A stretch of 64,000 bases of DNA, from positions 186,001 to 250,000 of the forward strand of contig NZ_CABPRU010000004.1 in the NCBI RefSeq assembly GCF_902459705.1, written 5' to 3'. The first letter of the stretch is position 1; each line of letters begins with the position of its first letter. The notes beneath the pieces were generated by a model. That model saw nothing but the letters and a program-made list of their open reading frames with translations. It did not search any database and was not told the DNA's origin. This DNA comes from Pandoraea terrigena. GTDB lineage: Bacteria; Pseudomonadota; Gammaproteobacteria; Burkholderiales; Burkholderiaceae. The translations under genes and the position numbers were made by a program. Shown here piece by piece: positions 16,277 to 24,937 of this stretch.

Positions 16277-17602
16277 TCACATCTTGTAGCAGGCGGGTGT
16301 CATCCCCTTTTCTTTCGCATACTGCTTGGCCGACGCTTCAAACAACGGGTGAATCAGACGTCGGTTGCCCTCGATCCAGTCGGACACCATCACCCACTTG
16401 GCCCCATCCCATTGCTGGATGCGCACCTTGCCGGAGCCCTCGTGATCCTCGCAACTCGTCTTGATGTCGGGCAGCAGCCCCGTGGCGCCCAGGGCCTTCA
16501 GGCGAGCCGCGTCGATATTCAGGTTCTCGAGCGCCCAACGCACCTGCACCGGCGTCATGACCTTGCCCTTGCCGAACTTGCTCTGGGCGGTATTGAGCGC
16601 CTCGACCGTGGCAACCGCTGCGGAAACGCCGCGGTTGTAGAGCACGGAGCCGATCTTCGCCGAATTTTGCAGATTGCCCTTGCCCGCGCCATACACCACC
16701 TTCTCGATGTCGGCGATCAGCGGCACCTGCTTGCCCGCGACGTTCCAGGTGGCGCTCATGTATCCCTTGGCGGCCGGGCCAGCCGGAATCGTGTCTTCCT
16801 CTGAACCGGCCCACCAGCTACCGACGATCCTGTCACGTGGATAGCCGACCTTCTGCGCCGCCTTGAGCGCCGTCTGGTTCATCACACCCCAGCCCCAGAA
16901 CACAACGTAGTCCGGGTTCTCCTGCCGGATTCGCAGCCATTGCGCGCCCTGCTCGTTGCCCGGATGCGCGACCGGAATCTCGATCAGGTTGAACTTGTGG
17001 ATCTTCGATTCGGCCTGCAGGGCGACAATCGGCTCCTTGCCATACGCCGAGTCGTGATACAGGTAGACGATCTTCTTCCCGTCCAGCGAGCCATGGTTCT
17101 TGTCGGCCAGGAACTTGATAATGGCCGACGCTTGCATCTGGTACGTCGTGACCAGCGGGAACGCCCACGGGAACACCGAGCCGTCCACCGCATCGGTACG
17201 GCCATAGCCCATCATCACCAGCGGCACCTGGTCGGTCGCCGTCTTGTCGATCAGTGCGTACGAGATGCCCGTCGCCATCACGTGGTACGCCGTGCCCTTG
17301 GTGACCGGGTTCTTGCCCTTGAGGCGCTCATAGCACTCCACGCCCTTGGCATTGTTGTACTCGGTCTCGCACTCCTCCCATGTCAGCTTGACGCCGTTCA
17401 CGCCGCCGTTCTTGAGATTCACGTATTGCAGATAGTCGATAAAACCACCGTAGAACGACTGTCCGTTGGCACCATACGGGCCGACGCGATAGTCGGCGAG
17501 CGCGATGAACTGATCGTTCGACTGTGCGAACGCGGCCCCGGTGGCACCCATGCCGAGCACGAGTGCCATGCCCAACGATGCCGTCAACTGTTTCGTGTTC
17601 AT
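16277..17602 (-). CDS. livK: Periplasmic substrate-binding protein of a LivK-type ABC importer
   Basis: A 441-aa protein with a Sec signal peptide (TASLGMALVLGMGATGAAFA, cleavage before QSNDQF). The mature part is a type I periplasmic binding protein of the HAAT family, with DYRVGPYGANGQSFYGGF near the N-terminus, VPLVMMGYGRTDAVDG, a KKIVYLYHDSAYGKEP segment and a C-terminal DWIEGNRRLIHPLFE. It captures the substrate in the periplasm for LivH/LivM. The neighbouring acyl-CoA synthetases suggest an aromatic or fatty-type acid rather than leucine. Confidence 0.88.
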   Translation of the reverse strand: MNTKQLTASLGMALVLGMGATGAAFAQSNDQFIALADYRVGPYGANGQSFYGGFIDYLQYVNLKNGGVNGVKLTWEECETEYNNAKGVECYERLKGKNPVTKGTAYHVMATGISYALIDKTATDQVPLVMMGYGRTDAVDGSVFPWAFPLVTTYQMQASAIIKFLADKNHGSLDGKKIVYLYHDSAYGKEPIVALQAESKIHKFNLIEIPVAHPGNEQGAQWLRIRQENPDYVVFWGWGVMNQTALKAAQKVGYPRDRIVGSWWAGSEEDTIPAGPAAKGYMSATWNVAGKQVPLIADIEKVVYGAGKGNLQNSAKIGSVLYNRGVSAAVATVEALNTAQSKFGKGKVMTPVQVRWALENLNIDAARLKALGATGLLPDIKTSCEDHEGSGKVRIQQWDGAKWVMVSDWIEGNRRLIHPLFEASAKQYAKEKGMTPACYKM

Positions 17603-17683
17603 GTTGTGTCTCCGTCTGTGGTTTTATCTATCGCAAAAATTGCTCCGGCAGTGCACAACGTTTCGTGCACGCCGTGTCGAACC

Positions 17684-18760
17684 TCAATGCGGGAAGGGCC
17701 AGATGCGCAGCTTCTCCTTGGTAATCTGCCAAAGCCGCGCCAGCCCGTGCGGTTCGGTAATCAGGAAGAAAATGATGAGACCGCCGAACACCATCAACTG
17801 GATGTGCGAGACGGTGGCGTTGGTGAACGGTAAATGCAGGAACGTGGCGATCGCGGGCAACGCGCTATCGAGCAGGATCGGCAGCAGCAGGATGAATGCC
17901 GCGCCCAGGAAGCTGCCGAGAATGCTCCCGACGCCACCGATGATGATCATGAACAGAATACGAAAGGACAGATCGAGCGAAAAGCCGTCCGGCTCCACGG
18001 AACCGAGGTAACAGTAGGCATATAGCGCGCCGGCCACACCGCAATAGAAGGAACTGACCGCGAAGGCGAGCAGTTTGACGCGCATCAGCGGAATGCCGAT
18101 CACCTCGGCAGCGACATCCATGTCGCGCACCGCCATCCAGGCGCGACCGATGTGCGAGCGCACCAGGTTCTTCGCCACGAGCGCCATCAGCGTGACGACA
18201 CCAAGCACGAACAGGTATTTGCGCACCGGCGTGTCGACGTCGACACCGAGCATCGAAATCTTCTGCGCCGTGATGACCCCGGAAGAACTGTGGTTCGAGA
18301 GCCATGCAAACTTCGTCAGTACCCAGAGCACGAAGAACTGCGCGGCCAGCGTGGCGACGGCCAGGTAGAAGCCCTTGATGCGCAGCGACGGCAGACCGAA
18401 CGCCACGCCCACGAGCGCGGCACAAACGCCGCCCAGCGCGAACGAGGCGAGAATCGGCATGCCCTCGATGCGCAACTGGAAGTTGTACGCGCCGTACGCG
18501 CCGATCGCCATGAACGCCGCCGTCCCAAGCGACAACTGCCCGGCATAGCCCGTGAGGAGGTTGAGCCCCAAGGCGGCGAGCGAGAACACGAGAAACGGCA
18601 CGAGAATTGCCGTGAGCCAATATTCGGAGGCGATCCACGGCAGCACACCGAACGCGATGGCGAGCACGGCACACACGGCAAACCGGTCCTGCCGGATCGG
18701 GAAAATCTGGCTGTCGGCTTCGTAAGATGTCTTGAACTGCCCAGCTTCGCGATAGAACAT
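17684..18760 (-). CDS. livM: ABC importer permease LivM
   Basis: A 358-aa membrane protein with multiple hydrophobic helices and LivM landmarks: LGLNLLTGYAGQLSLGTAAF and GAYNFQLRIEGMPI in the N-terminal half, GRAWMAVRDMDVAAEVIGIP (the EAA-like coupling loop) and IIGGVGSILGSFLGAAF near the end. The ATG at 18760 (MFYREAGQFKTS), preceded by an AGAGG, is chosen over an in-frame start at 19147 that would run deep into LivH. It forms the translocation pore with LivH. Confidence 0.9.
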   Translation of the reverse strand: MFYREAGQFKTSYEADSQIFPIRQDRFAVCAVLAIAFGVLPWIASEYWLTAILVPFLVFSLAALGLNLLTGYAGQLSLGTAAFMAIGAYGAYNFQLRIEGMPILASFALGGVCAALVGVAFGLPSLRIKGFYLAVATLAAQFFVLWVLTKFAWLSNHSSSGVITAQKISMLGVDVDTPVRKYLFVLGVVTLMALVAKNLVRSHIGRAWMAVRDMDVAAEVIGIPLMRVKLLAFAVSSFYCGVAGALYAYCYLGSVEPDGFSLDLSFRILFMIIIGGVGSILGSFLGAAFILLLPILLDSALPAIATFLHLPFTNATVSHIQLMVFGGLIIFFLITEPHGLARLWQITKEKLRIWPFPH

Positions 18761-18816
18761 GGTTGGCCTCTGCGAGAAATGCTTGTGCGATCGTGTCGCG
18801 TAGAAGATCGTCGATC

Positions 18817-19731
18817 TCAGACCCGATCGATATGCCGCTCGCCGAACAAGCCTTCGGGGCGAACCAACAGGAACAGCAGCGCGAAGACATACGGGAACCA
18901 GCCCTCGATGCCCCCGAAATTCCCGCCGAACTGACTTTCCAGCAGTTGCGGGACGTAGATCTCCGCGAGTTTTTCTGCCGCGCCGATGATCAGTCCCCCG
19001 ACAATCGCCCCCGGGATCGACGTGAAACCGCCGAGAATCAGTACGGGCAGCGCTTTGAGCGCCGTCATCGTCAGCGCGAACTGGACACCGTTGCGCGATC
19101 CCCAGAGCATGCCGGCCACCAACGCCACGAACCCGGAGACGCCCCACACCACCACCCAGATACGTTGCAGCGGAATACCCAGCGAGAGCGCCGCCTGATG
19201 ATCGTCGGCCACGGCGCGCAGTGCCCGGCCGATACTGGTTGCCCTGAAGAACAACGCGAGCAGCGCCACCAGCACGGCGGCAATGCCTGCCGCCGCCAGA
19301 TCGAAACGGCTCACGAGTATCCCGGTCGCGTCCATGATCGACGCGATGGGTTCATCGACGATGCCCAACGAGAGCGGTCGCACCTCATTGCCCCACAATA
19401 GCGGCGCGAGCCCTTCAAGAAAGAACGAGAGCCCGATCGTTGCCATGAACAAGGTGATGGGCGACTGATTCACCAGCTTTCGCAACACGAAGCGCTCCGT
19501 CGCCGCGCCCACCAACACCATGACGCCAAAGGCGCCGATGGCCGCCAGCCACAACGGCAAGCCCCGTTCCATCAGGCCGACCACCGACAATGCCGCGAAA
19601 TACACCATCGCACCCTGCGCGAAGTTGAATACACCCGATGCCTTGAAGATCAACACGAAGCCGAGTGCGACGAGCGAATACATCACCCCCGAGAGCAACC
19701 CGCCGATCAGGATTTCCAGAAAGAACTGCAT
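18817..19731 (-). CDS. livH: ABC importer permease LivH
   Basis: A 304-aa permease that begins FLEILIGGLLSGVMYSLVAL, followed by KASGVFNFAQGAMVYFAAL, the LivH pattern. The coupling loop is GRALRAVADDHQAALSLGIP and the C-terminal half holds LPVLILGGFTSIPGAIVGGL. GGGAGA precedes the ATG. It lies 56 bp upstream of livM and 52 bp downstream of livG in the same operon. Confidence 0.91.
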   Translation of the reverse strand: MQFFLEILIGGLLSGVMYSLVALGFVLIFKASGVFNFAQGAMVYFAALSVVGLMERGLPLWLAAIGAFGVMVLVGAATERFVLRKLVNQSPITLFMATIGLSFFLEGLAPLLWGNEVRPLSLGIVDEPIASIMDATGILVSRFDLAAAGIAAVLVALLALFFRATSIGRALRAVADDHQAALSLGIPLQRIWVVVWGVSGFVALVAGMLWGSRNGVQFALTMTALKALPVLILGGFTSIPGAIVGGLIIGAAEKLAEIYVPQLLESQFGGNFGGIEGWFPYVFALLFLLVRPEGLFGERHIDRV

Positions 19732-19783
19732 TGATGTCTCCCAGTGGCCAATGCGTCGCCGGCCTTCGTCAACCGCCTACCCG

Positions 19784-20590
19784 TCATGCGGCAGCAGGCA
19801 TCCCATGCGTCTCGCCCAGATAGGCCCGAATGACTTCCGGGTCCGCTCTGACTTCGGCGGGCGTGCCGTCACCGATCTTCTTGCCGTAATCGAGCACCAC
19901 GACCCGGTCGGAGATATCCATCACAACGCCCATGTCGTGTTCGATCAACACAATCGTCGTGCCGAACTCTTCGTTGACTTCCAGGATGAAGCGGCACATG
20001 TCGCGCTTTTCCTCAAGATTCATGCCCGCCATCGGCTCGTCGAGCAACAGCAGCGTCGGCTCGGCGGCCAACGCACGCGCCAGCTCGACGCGCTTCTGCA
20101 GGCCGTAAGGCAGTCGTCCGACAGGCGTCTTGCGGATGTGCTGAATTTCGAGGAAGTCGATGATCTCCTCGACCTTGGCGCGATTCGCCATTTCCTCCTG
20201 GCGCGCACGCCCCCACCAGATCGCACTGGCGAGCAGGCCCGAGCGCATCCGGGTGTTGCGGCCCGTCATGATGTTATCGAGCACCGTCATGCCCTTGAAC
20301 AACGCAATGTTCTGGAACGTGCGCGCCACGCCCTGACGCGCTGCCGATGTCGGATGCATACGCTGTCTCAACTGGCCGCGGAAGACGATGGCCCCCTGCT
20401 GCGGGTGATACACACCATTGATCACGTTGAGCATCGAACTCTTGCCCGCTCCATTCGGGCCGATGATGGCGCGGATCTCATGTTCCCGAACGTCGAATGA
20501 GATATCCGTCAACGCCTTCACGCCACCGAACGTCAGGCTGATGTGCTGCAAATCGAGGAGGACGTCTGCGGTGCTTCGGTTGTCGCTCAT
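19784..20590 (-). CDS. livG: ABC importer ATP-binding protein LivG
   Basis: A 268-aa ATPase: Walker A GPNGAGKSS, the LivG-specific GVARTFQNIALFKGMTVLDN and GRNTRMRSGLL, a signature region where LPYGLQKRVELARAL replaces LSGGQ as is usual in LivG, Walker B LLLLDEPMAGMN and the His switch VLIEHDMGVVM. It starts with AGGAGAAGG just before the ATG. It is second in the operon after the acyl-CoA synthetase. Confidence 0.91.
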   Translation of the reverse strand: MSDNRSTADVLLDLQHISLTFGGVKALTDISFDVREHEIRAIIGPNGAGKSSMLNVINGVYHPQQGAIVFRGQLRQRMHPTSAARQGVARTFQNIALFKGMTVLDNIMTGRNTRMRSGLLASAIWWGRARQEEMANRAKVEEIIDFLEIQHIRKTPVGRLPYGLQKRVELARALAAEPTLLLLDEPMAGMNLEEKRDMCRFILEVNEEFGTTIVLIEHDMGVVMDISDRVVVLDYGKKIGDGTPAEVRADPEVIRAYLGETHGMPAAA

Positions 20591-20645
20591 GCCTTCTCCT
20601 GCCGGTTGCCTGGGGTGATGCCTAGGATTTTTGCCGTTGCCGATG

Positions 20646-22619
20646 TCAGGCAGCGCAGCGCAGCGTCACAGGCGCGGGGTCGTCGGCCGGGGCGCGCGCT
20701 CCGATCACGCGCGCCGGGTGTATCTCGAGCGTGGCACTCACACTGCCCTCGCGCCCGTCCTCGAACTTCAGGCGCGTTTCGATGAACTGTGTCTGCTTGC
20801 CCGAATAGAACGCGTCGACCAACACCGCGTACTTCTGCGCAATGAACGCGCGGCGCACCTTGCGCGTTCGCGTCAGTTCGTCGTCGTCAGGGTCCAGCTC
20901 CTTGTGCAGGATCACGAAGCGCTGAATCTGAGCCGCCTCGAATGCACGCTCCCTGGCCAGATCGGCATTCACGGAATCCACGCAGCCCAGAATCAATTCG
21001 GCGACGCGCGCGTGCGTGGCGAGATCGATGTACCCCGCATAGGAAAGGTTCTGCCGCTCCGCCCAATTGCCCACGGCATCCATGTCGATATTGATGAAGG
21101 CGCACACGCTGTCACGTCCGTCGCCGAAGGCCACTGCTTCCTTGATGTACGAGAAGAACTTGAGCTTGTTTTCGATGTACTTCGGCGCGAACAGCGACCC
21201 AGAGGCGAGTTTTCCGACGTCCGTGGCGCGGTCGATGATGCGCAGATGACCGTCGGCATCGATGATGCCGGCGTCGCCCGTGCGGAAATAGCCTGCCTCG
21301 TCGATGGCTTCGCGCGTGGCATCCGGCCGCTTGTAGTACGCCTTGAGCAATCCCACCCCGCGCACCAGCACTTCCCCGTTGTCGGCGATCTTGATTTCCA
21401 TCCCGGGCGCGACCGGCCCCACGCTGTCGAATCGAACCTCGCGATCGGGTTGCAGGCAGACGTACGCGCACGTCTCCGTCTGCCCGTAGAACTGCTTCAG
21501 ATTGATACCAATCGCGCGATAGAAGCGGAACAGATCCGGGCCGATGGCCTCGCCAGCGGTGTATGCCGTGCGAATCCGGCTCATGCCGAGCGTATTGCGC
21601 AGCGGACCGTACACGCAAAGGTTCCCGAGCGCGTACTGCAGCCGGTCGAGCCACGACACCGGACGCCGGTCGAGCACTGCCGCGCCGCACCGGTTCGCCA
21701 CGTCCATGAAATGCGCGAACATCTTGCGCTTGAGGCGATTCGCGTCCTCCATGCGGATCATCACTTGCGTCAGCACATTCTCGTACACGCGCGGCGGCGC
21801 AAAGTAATAGGTGGGACCGATCTCGCGCATGTCCGTGGCGATCGTGTCGGGTGACTCCGGGCAGTTGACGGTAAAACCCGCTACCAGTGCCTGCGCGTAA
21901 GAAAACAAATGGTCGCCGACCCAAGCCATCGGCAGGTACGACAACACCTCGTCGCCCGGGCCGAGCTTGTCGAACGCGCTGCCGTGAGCGGCCGCGCCAA
22001 TCAGGCCGGCATGCGAATGGCAAACGCCCTTGGGCTTGCCGGTGGTGCCGGAGGTATACAGGATCGTAGCCGTGTCGTCGGGATCGCCACTGGCCACGGC
22101 GTCGTCGAAGTAGCGCGGATGCCTGGCGTCAAATTCGCGCCCTCGCTCGATGACCGACGCGTACGACTGCAGCCCCGCGGCGTCATAGCTTCGCAGGCCG
22201 CGCGAGTCCTCGTAGACGATGTTCGACAGGCGCGCCACCGTTGTGCGCAACGCCAGCAGTTTGTCGACCTGCTCCTGATCTTCGACGATGGCGAAATCGA
22301 TTTCGGCGTCTTCCAGCACGTGAACCATTTCCGCCGCCACGGCGTCCTGATACAGCGGCACGGCCACGCCGCCAAGGGCTTGCGCCGCCGTCATCGCCCA
22401 GTACAGGCGCACGCGATTATTGCCGACGATGGCGAGGTTGTCGCCTCGTTTGAATCCGGCAGCGGCCAACGCACATGCCAGCATCCGGACTTCATGCGCG
22501 GCTTCCTGCCAGGTCCAGCATTGCCATATCCCCAGATCTTTTTCCCGATACGCCGTGCTGGCGCCGCGCGTCGCCGCATGCGCCAGCAACAAACGCGGAA
22601 AGGTGGTGCGCTCCTGCAT
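20646..22619 (-). CDS. AMP-forming acyl-CoA synthetase (FAA1/FadD15-like)
   Basis: A 657-aa adenylate-forming synthetase. Motifs are TILYTSGTTGKPKGVCHSH (P-loop), YLPMAWVGDHLF, AYTAGEAIGPDLF, KQFYGQTETCAYVCLQ, AGYFRTGDAGIIDADGHLRI, and a C-terminal domain with LTRTRKVRRAFIAQKY. The long form with LASGSLFAPKYIENKLKF belongs to the FAA1/FadD15 branch, which acts on long-chain or aryl acids. It heads the minus-strand Liv operon, with GGAGA before the ATG. It probably activates the acid that the ABC importer brings in. Chain type cannot be read from the sequence. Confidence 0.87.
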   Translation of the reverse strand: MQERTTFPRLLLAHAATRGASTAYREKDLGIWQCWTWQEAAHEVRMLACALAAAGFKRGDNLAIVGNNRVRLYWAMTAAQALGGVAVPLYQDAVAAEMVHVLEDAEIDFAIVEDQEQVDKLLALRTTVARLSNIVYEDSRGLRSYDAAGLQSYASVIERGREFDARHPRYFDDAVASGDPDDTATILYTSGTTGKPKGVCHSHAGLIGAAAHGSAFDKLGPGDEVLSYLPMAWVGDHLFSYAQALVAGFTVNCPESPDTIATDMREIGPTYYFAPPRVYENVLTQVMIRMEDANRLKRKMFAHFMDVANRCGAAVLDRRPVSWLDRLQYALGNLCVYGPLRNTLGMSRIRTAYTAGEAIGPDLFRFYRAIGINLKQFYGQTETCAYVCLQPDREVRFDSVGPVAPGMEIKIADNGEVLVRGVGLLKAYYKRPDATREAIDEAGYFRTGDAGIIDADGHLRIIDRATDVGKLASGSLFAPKYIENKLKFFSYIKEAVAFGDGRDSVCAFINIDMDAVGNWAERQNLSYAGYIDLATHARVAELILGCVDSVNADLARERAFEAAQIQRFVILHKELDPDDDELTRTRKVRRAFIAQKYAVLVDAFYSGKQTQFIETRLKFEDGREGSVSATLEIHPARVIGARAPADDPAPVTLRCAA

Positions 22620-22954
22620 GCCTGTCTCCTGTGTCTCGCCACGATTCGACGGTTGTCGAGGAGGTGTGGCGTGGCTCGGTCGGCGCGCGTGCGTGTGGCA
22701 CGCTCTCTACCGCTAGCAACGTCTCTTAACGACGTTCTTTTGGGTGGCGCTGCGTCATTCGTGATGGCTTGCGATCGTCTGCACGATGGAACGGCGACGA
22801 CTATCCCTGGCAACAGGCAGCTTCTATACTTGGACTTCGGCGTCGTGTAAGAATCACCGTGAAAGCTTGTCTCGCCGTTGTCAGGCAAGGCGAAGATACC
22901 TCATGGATCACGACGGATTTGTCACCCGGATGACAATCAAGGGAAAGTCCCTAT
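22620..22954. promoter_or_regulatory. Divergent promoter region, 335 bp without a gene
   Basis: This gap separates the divergent acyl-CoA synthetase/Liv operon and the Crp/Fnr gene. I see no convincing small gene. Its right end holds the TTGTCA-N6-TGACAA palindrome described separately. The middle is less GC-rich than the flanking genes, as expected for promoters, but I cannot place exact -35/-10 elements. Confidence 0.5.
22919..22936. promoter_or_regulatory. TTGTCA-N6-TGACAA palindrome, candidate Crp/Fnr-family operator
   Basis: A perfect 6+6 bp inverted repeat with a 6-bp centre ends 18 bp before the ATG of the Crp/Fnr gene. The layout (two 6-bp arms, 6-bp spacer) copies CRP and FNR sites, but the half-site TTGTCA differs from CRP (TGTGA) and FNR (TTGAT). 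Its place downstream of any likely promoter suggests autorepression. Function is inferred. Confidence 0.55.
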
Positions 22955-23626
22955 ATGTCGCTCGAAACCCTGTTGCAGCGCAGCGTATGGGCGCAAGGAT
23001 TGACGCCATCGCAACGCGAACGCGTGGCGGCGGAAATTCAGGTTCGGCCGGTCGAGAACGGTGGCTATGTGTGTCGCAAGGGGGATCCCTCGCAGGCGTG
23101 GTTCGGCGTCATCGAGGGGCTTGTGAAGATTGCGACGGCGTCTGCCAGCGGGAAATCCGTCACGTTCACGGGCGTGCCGGCAGGCGCGTGGTTCGGGGAA
23201 GGGTCGGTGCTCAAGCGCGAGAATCGCAAGTACGACGTGATGGCGCTAAGGGATTCCGTACTCGCTCACATGCCGATTGCCACATTCAACTGGTTGCTCG
23301 ATACGAGCATTCCGTTCAATCGCTTTCTCACGCTACAGCTCAACGAGCGTCTCGGCCAGTTTATTGCGGCCGTCGAGCACGAGCGGCTGCTCGACACGGA
23401 TGCACGCGTCGCCCGTTCCCTGTCGTCAATGTTCAACCCGAACCTGTATCCGTCCGATGACCCCACGGTGCAGATCTCGCAGGAAGAGTTGAGCTATCTC
23501 GCTGGCGTGTCGCGACAGCGCGTCAATCTCGCGCTCAAGGTACTGGAACAGGCCGGGCTGGTGAAGGTCGACTACGGCGTGCTGACGATTCTCGATCTCG
23601 AGGGCATGCGCGAGTTCGGGATGTAG
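22955..23626 (+). CDS. Crp/Fnr-family transcriptional regulator
   Basis: A 223-aa regulator. Residues about 15-125 form a cyclic-nucleotide-binding-like beta-barrel (VCRKGDPSQAWFGVIEGLVK, TFTGVPAGAWFGEGSVLKR). The C-terminal winged helix contains ISQEELSYLAGVSRQRVNLA and LKVLEQAGLV. There is no N-terminal cysteine cluster of the FNR type, so it is not an obvious oxygen sensor. It is divergent from the acyl-CoA synthetase/Liv operon and is a natural candidate to control it. A GGGAAAG sits before the ATG. Confidence 0.87.
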   Translation: MSLETLLQRSVWAQGLTPSQRERVAAEIQVRPVENGGYVCRKGDPSQAWFGVIEGLVKIATASASGKSVTFTGVPAGAWFGEGSVLKRENRKYDVMALRDSVLAHMPIATFNWLLDTSIPFNRFLTLQLNERLGQFIAAVEHERLLDTDARVARSLSSMFNPNLYPSDDPTVQISQEELSYLAGVSRQRVNLALKVLEQAGLVKVDYGVLTILDLEGMREFGM

Positions 23627-23704
23627 CGTCGACTGCGGGGTGAACAGGCGCGTCGCGCCCCTGGTGGTCGAAGCGCATCCTACGCATTGGCGGCGAGCCG
23701 CCGG

Positions 23705-23733
23705 GCCGTGCCCACGGCATTCGCGGGCACGGC
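23705..23733. terminator. Hairpin between Crp/Fnr gene and acyltransferase gene
   Basis: GCCGTGCCC (23705-23713) pairs perfectly with GGGCACGGC (23725-23733) over an 11-nt loop. It lies in the 126-bp gap between two convergent genes and separates the Liv/Crp block from the siderophore block. Confidence 0.5.
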
Positions 23734-23752
23734 GCTCGAATGGCTTGGCACG

Positions 23753-24886
23753 CTACCACGGCGCGTACTGCTCGAAGATCGTCTGGCGCTCAAAGGCGAT
23801 CAGCACGGCGCGTTTGTGCGGAAAATCGAACTCGCGCAGCCGCGCCGCCCCTTGTCCCTGCATGTACGCGATCCAGCGATCATGGTCGATGCGCGGCTCT
23901 CCCACTATGCGCTGGGTGCGCGGATCGTCGAGAAAGAGGTAATGCACGATCGAACGCAGCCACGCTTCGGTGCGTCCCGGCGAGCGAAACCGCGTGGAGC
24001 CCACGAGCAGATGGAAGCCGCGATCGTAGTCGGCCGCATCGCAAAACGGCGCAATGCGATCCTCCTTCGCCCAGTACACCTCGAAATAGGCGAACGGCTC
24101 GTCGTCGAAGCAGCCGAACAGCGTCACCGCATGCGGATCGGCCTGCATTTTCGCCAGATAGTCGGCATGTGCCTCGATCGTTCCCGTCTGCTCCCAGAAG
24201 TGCGCCACGCTGTCGAGATTCATCCATTCGTGGAAGCGCTCGAGGTCGCCCGACTGGTCGATCGACCGCAGACTGAAGCTCGTCCCAAGCCTGGCGATGT
24301 GCCGGCGATACACCTCCCCCACCGGTTTCGGCGCCCGCAGCGGATGCCGTTTGCCATCGCTTACCCGGTACTGCTGCGCCATGCCTGCCGACGACGGGCC
24401 CCGCAGCCACATTGCTGGATGCTGCCAGAAGGTTTGACGCGAGACATGCAGCCCCCGGGCACCTTCCGTCTCCATGAGCGCCTCGCCCACGCCGTCACGC
24501 ACCGCCGCCACCCGCCACGCGGCGAAGTCGCTGCCAGCCAACGCGTCGGGCCACACGATAGTCGCCCGGCCGCAGGCCTTGTGCCGGCAGAAAACCGCCG
24601 CCAACAACGGCAGCAGTGCCTGTACCGGCAGGCCCGCGTCGTGCCGCGTGCGCGCCTGCAACGTCATCGCGGCGTCCTGTTCGGTCACGTGGAAGATGGC
24701 GACGGCCCTGCCATCGCACCACAGGGTCAGGTCTTGCTCCGCACGCGCGACGGCGTCGTCTGGACCGCAGGCGTAATAGCGGCGTCCGTCGCCCGAGCTC
24801 AGCGCATAAAGCGCGTCGTGCGCGGCGGCCCACGGCCGTGTGTCCACGAGAGATGGTTCGATATGAGCGGGCGTTGCAATTGACAC
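23753..24886 (-). CDS. IucB/RhbD-like N-acyltransferase for siderophore hydroxamate formation
   Basis: A 377-aa GNAT-type acyltransferase of the IucB group, which acylates N-hydroxylated diamines (hydroxylysine or hydroxyornithine) to make hydroxamates. The N-terminal half is the family's extra domain. The C-terminal half has LDSVAHFWEQTGTIEAHADY, AYFEVYWAKEDRIAPF and the end motif GEPRIDHDRWIAYMQ with FDFPHKRAVLIAFER. The start is a GTG with GAGGAG 8 nt upstream. It closes the fhuCBD operon. With the PvdA-type monooxygenase at 62765 it should supply N5-acyl-N5-hydroxyornithine to the NRPSs, analogous to OrbK in ornibactin loci. Acetyl is the likely acyl group but is not proven. Confidence 0.85.
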   Translation of the reverse strand: MSIATPAHIEPSLVDTRPWAAAHDALYALSSGDGRRYYACGPDDAVARAEQDLTLWCDGRAVAIFHVTEQDAAMTLQARTRHDAGLPVQALLPLLAAVFCRHKACGRATIVWPDALAGSDFAAWRVAAVRDGVGEALMETEGARGLHVSRQTFWQHPAMWLRGPSSAGMAQQYRVSDGKRHPLRAPKPVGEVYRRHIARLGTSFSLRSIDQSGDLERFHEWMNLDSVAHFWEQTGTIEAHADYLAKMQADPHAVTLFGCFDDEPFAYFEVYWAKEDRIAPFCDAADYDRGFHLLVGSTRFRSPGRTEAWLRSIVHYLFLDDPRTQRIVGEPRIDHDRWIAYMQGQGAARLREFDFPHKRAVLIAFERQTIFEQYAPW

Positions 24887-24937
24887 GATTCGATCTCCTC
24901 ACAAGCAAGCCGCACGCCGACGAGGCGCCCGGCAAAT

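Noticed and set aside
20646-22619. Acyl-CoA synthetase as the fatty-acid supplier for the siderophore
   Set aside because: The NRPS has its own FAAL domain, and this gene is in the Liv operon with no IS-box-like promoter.
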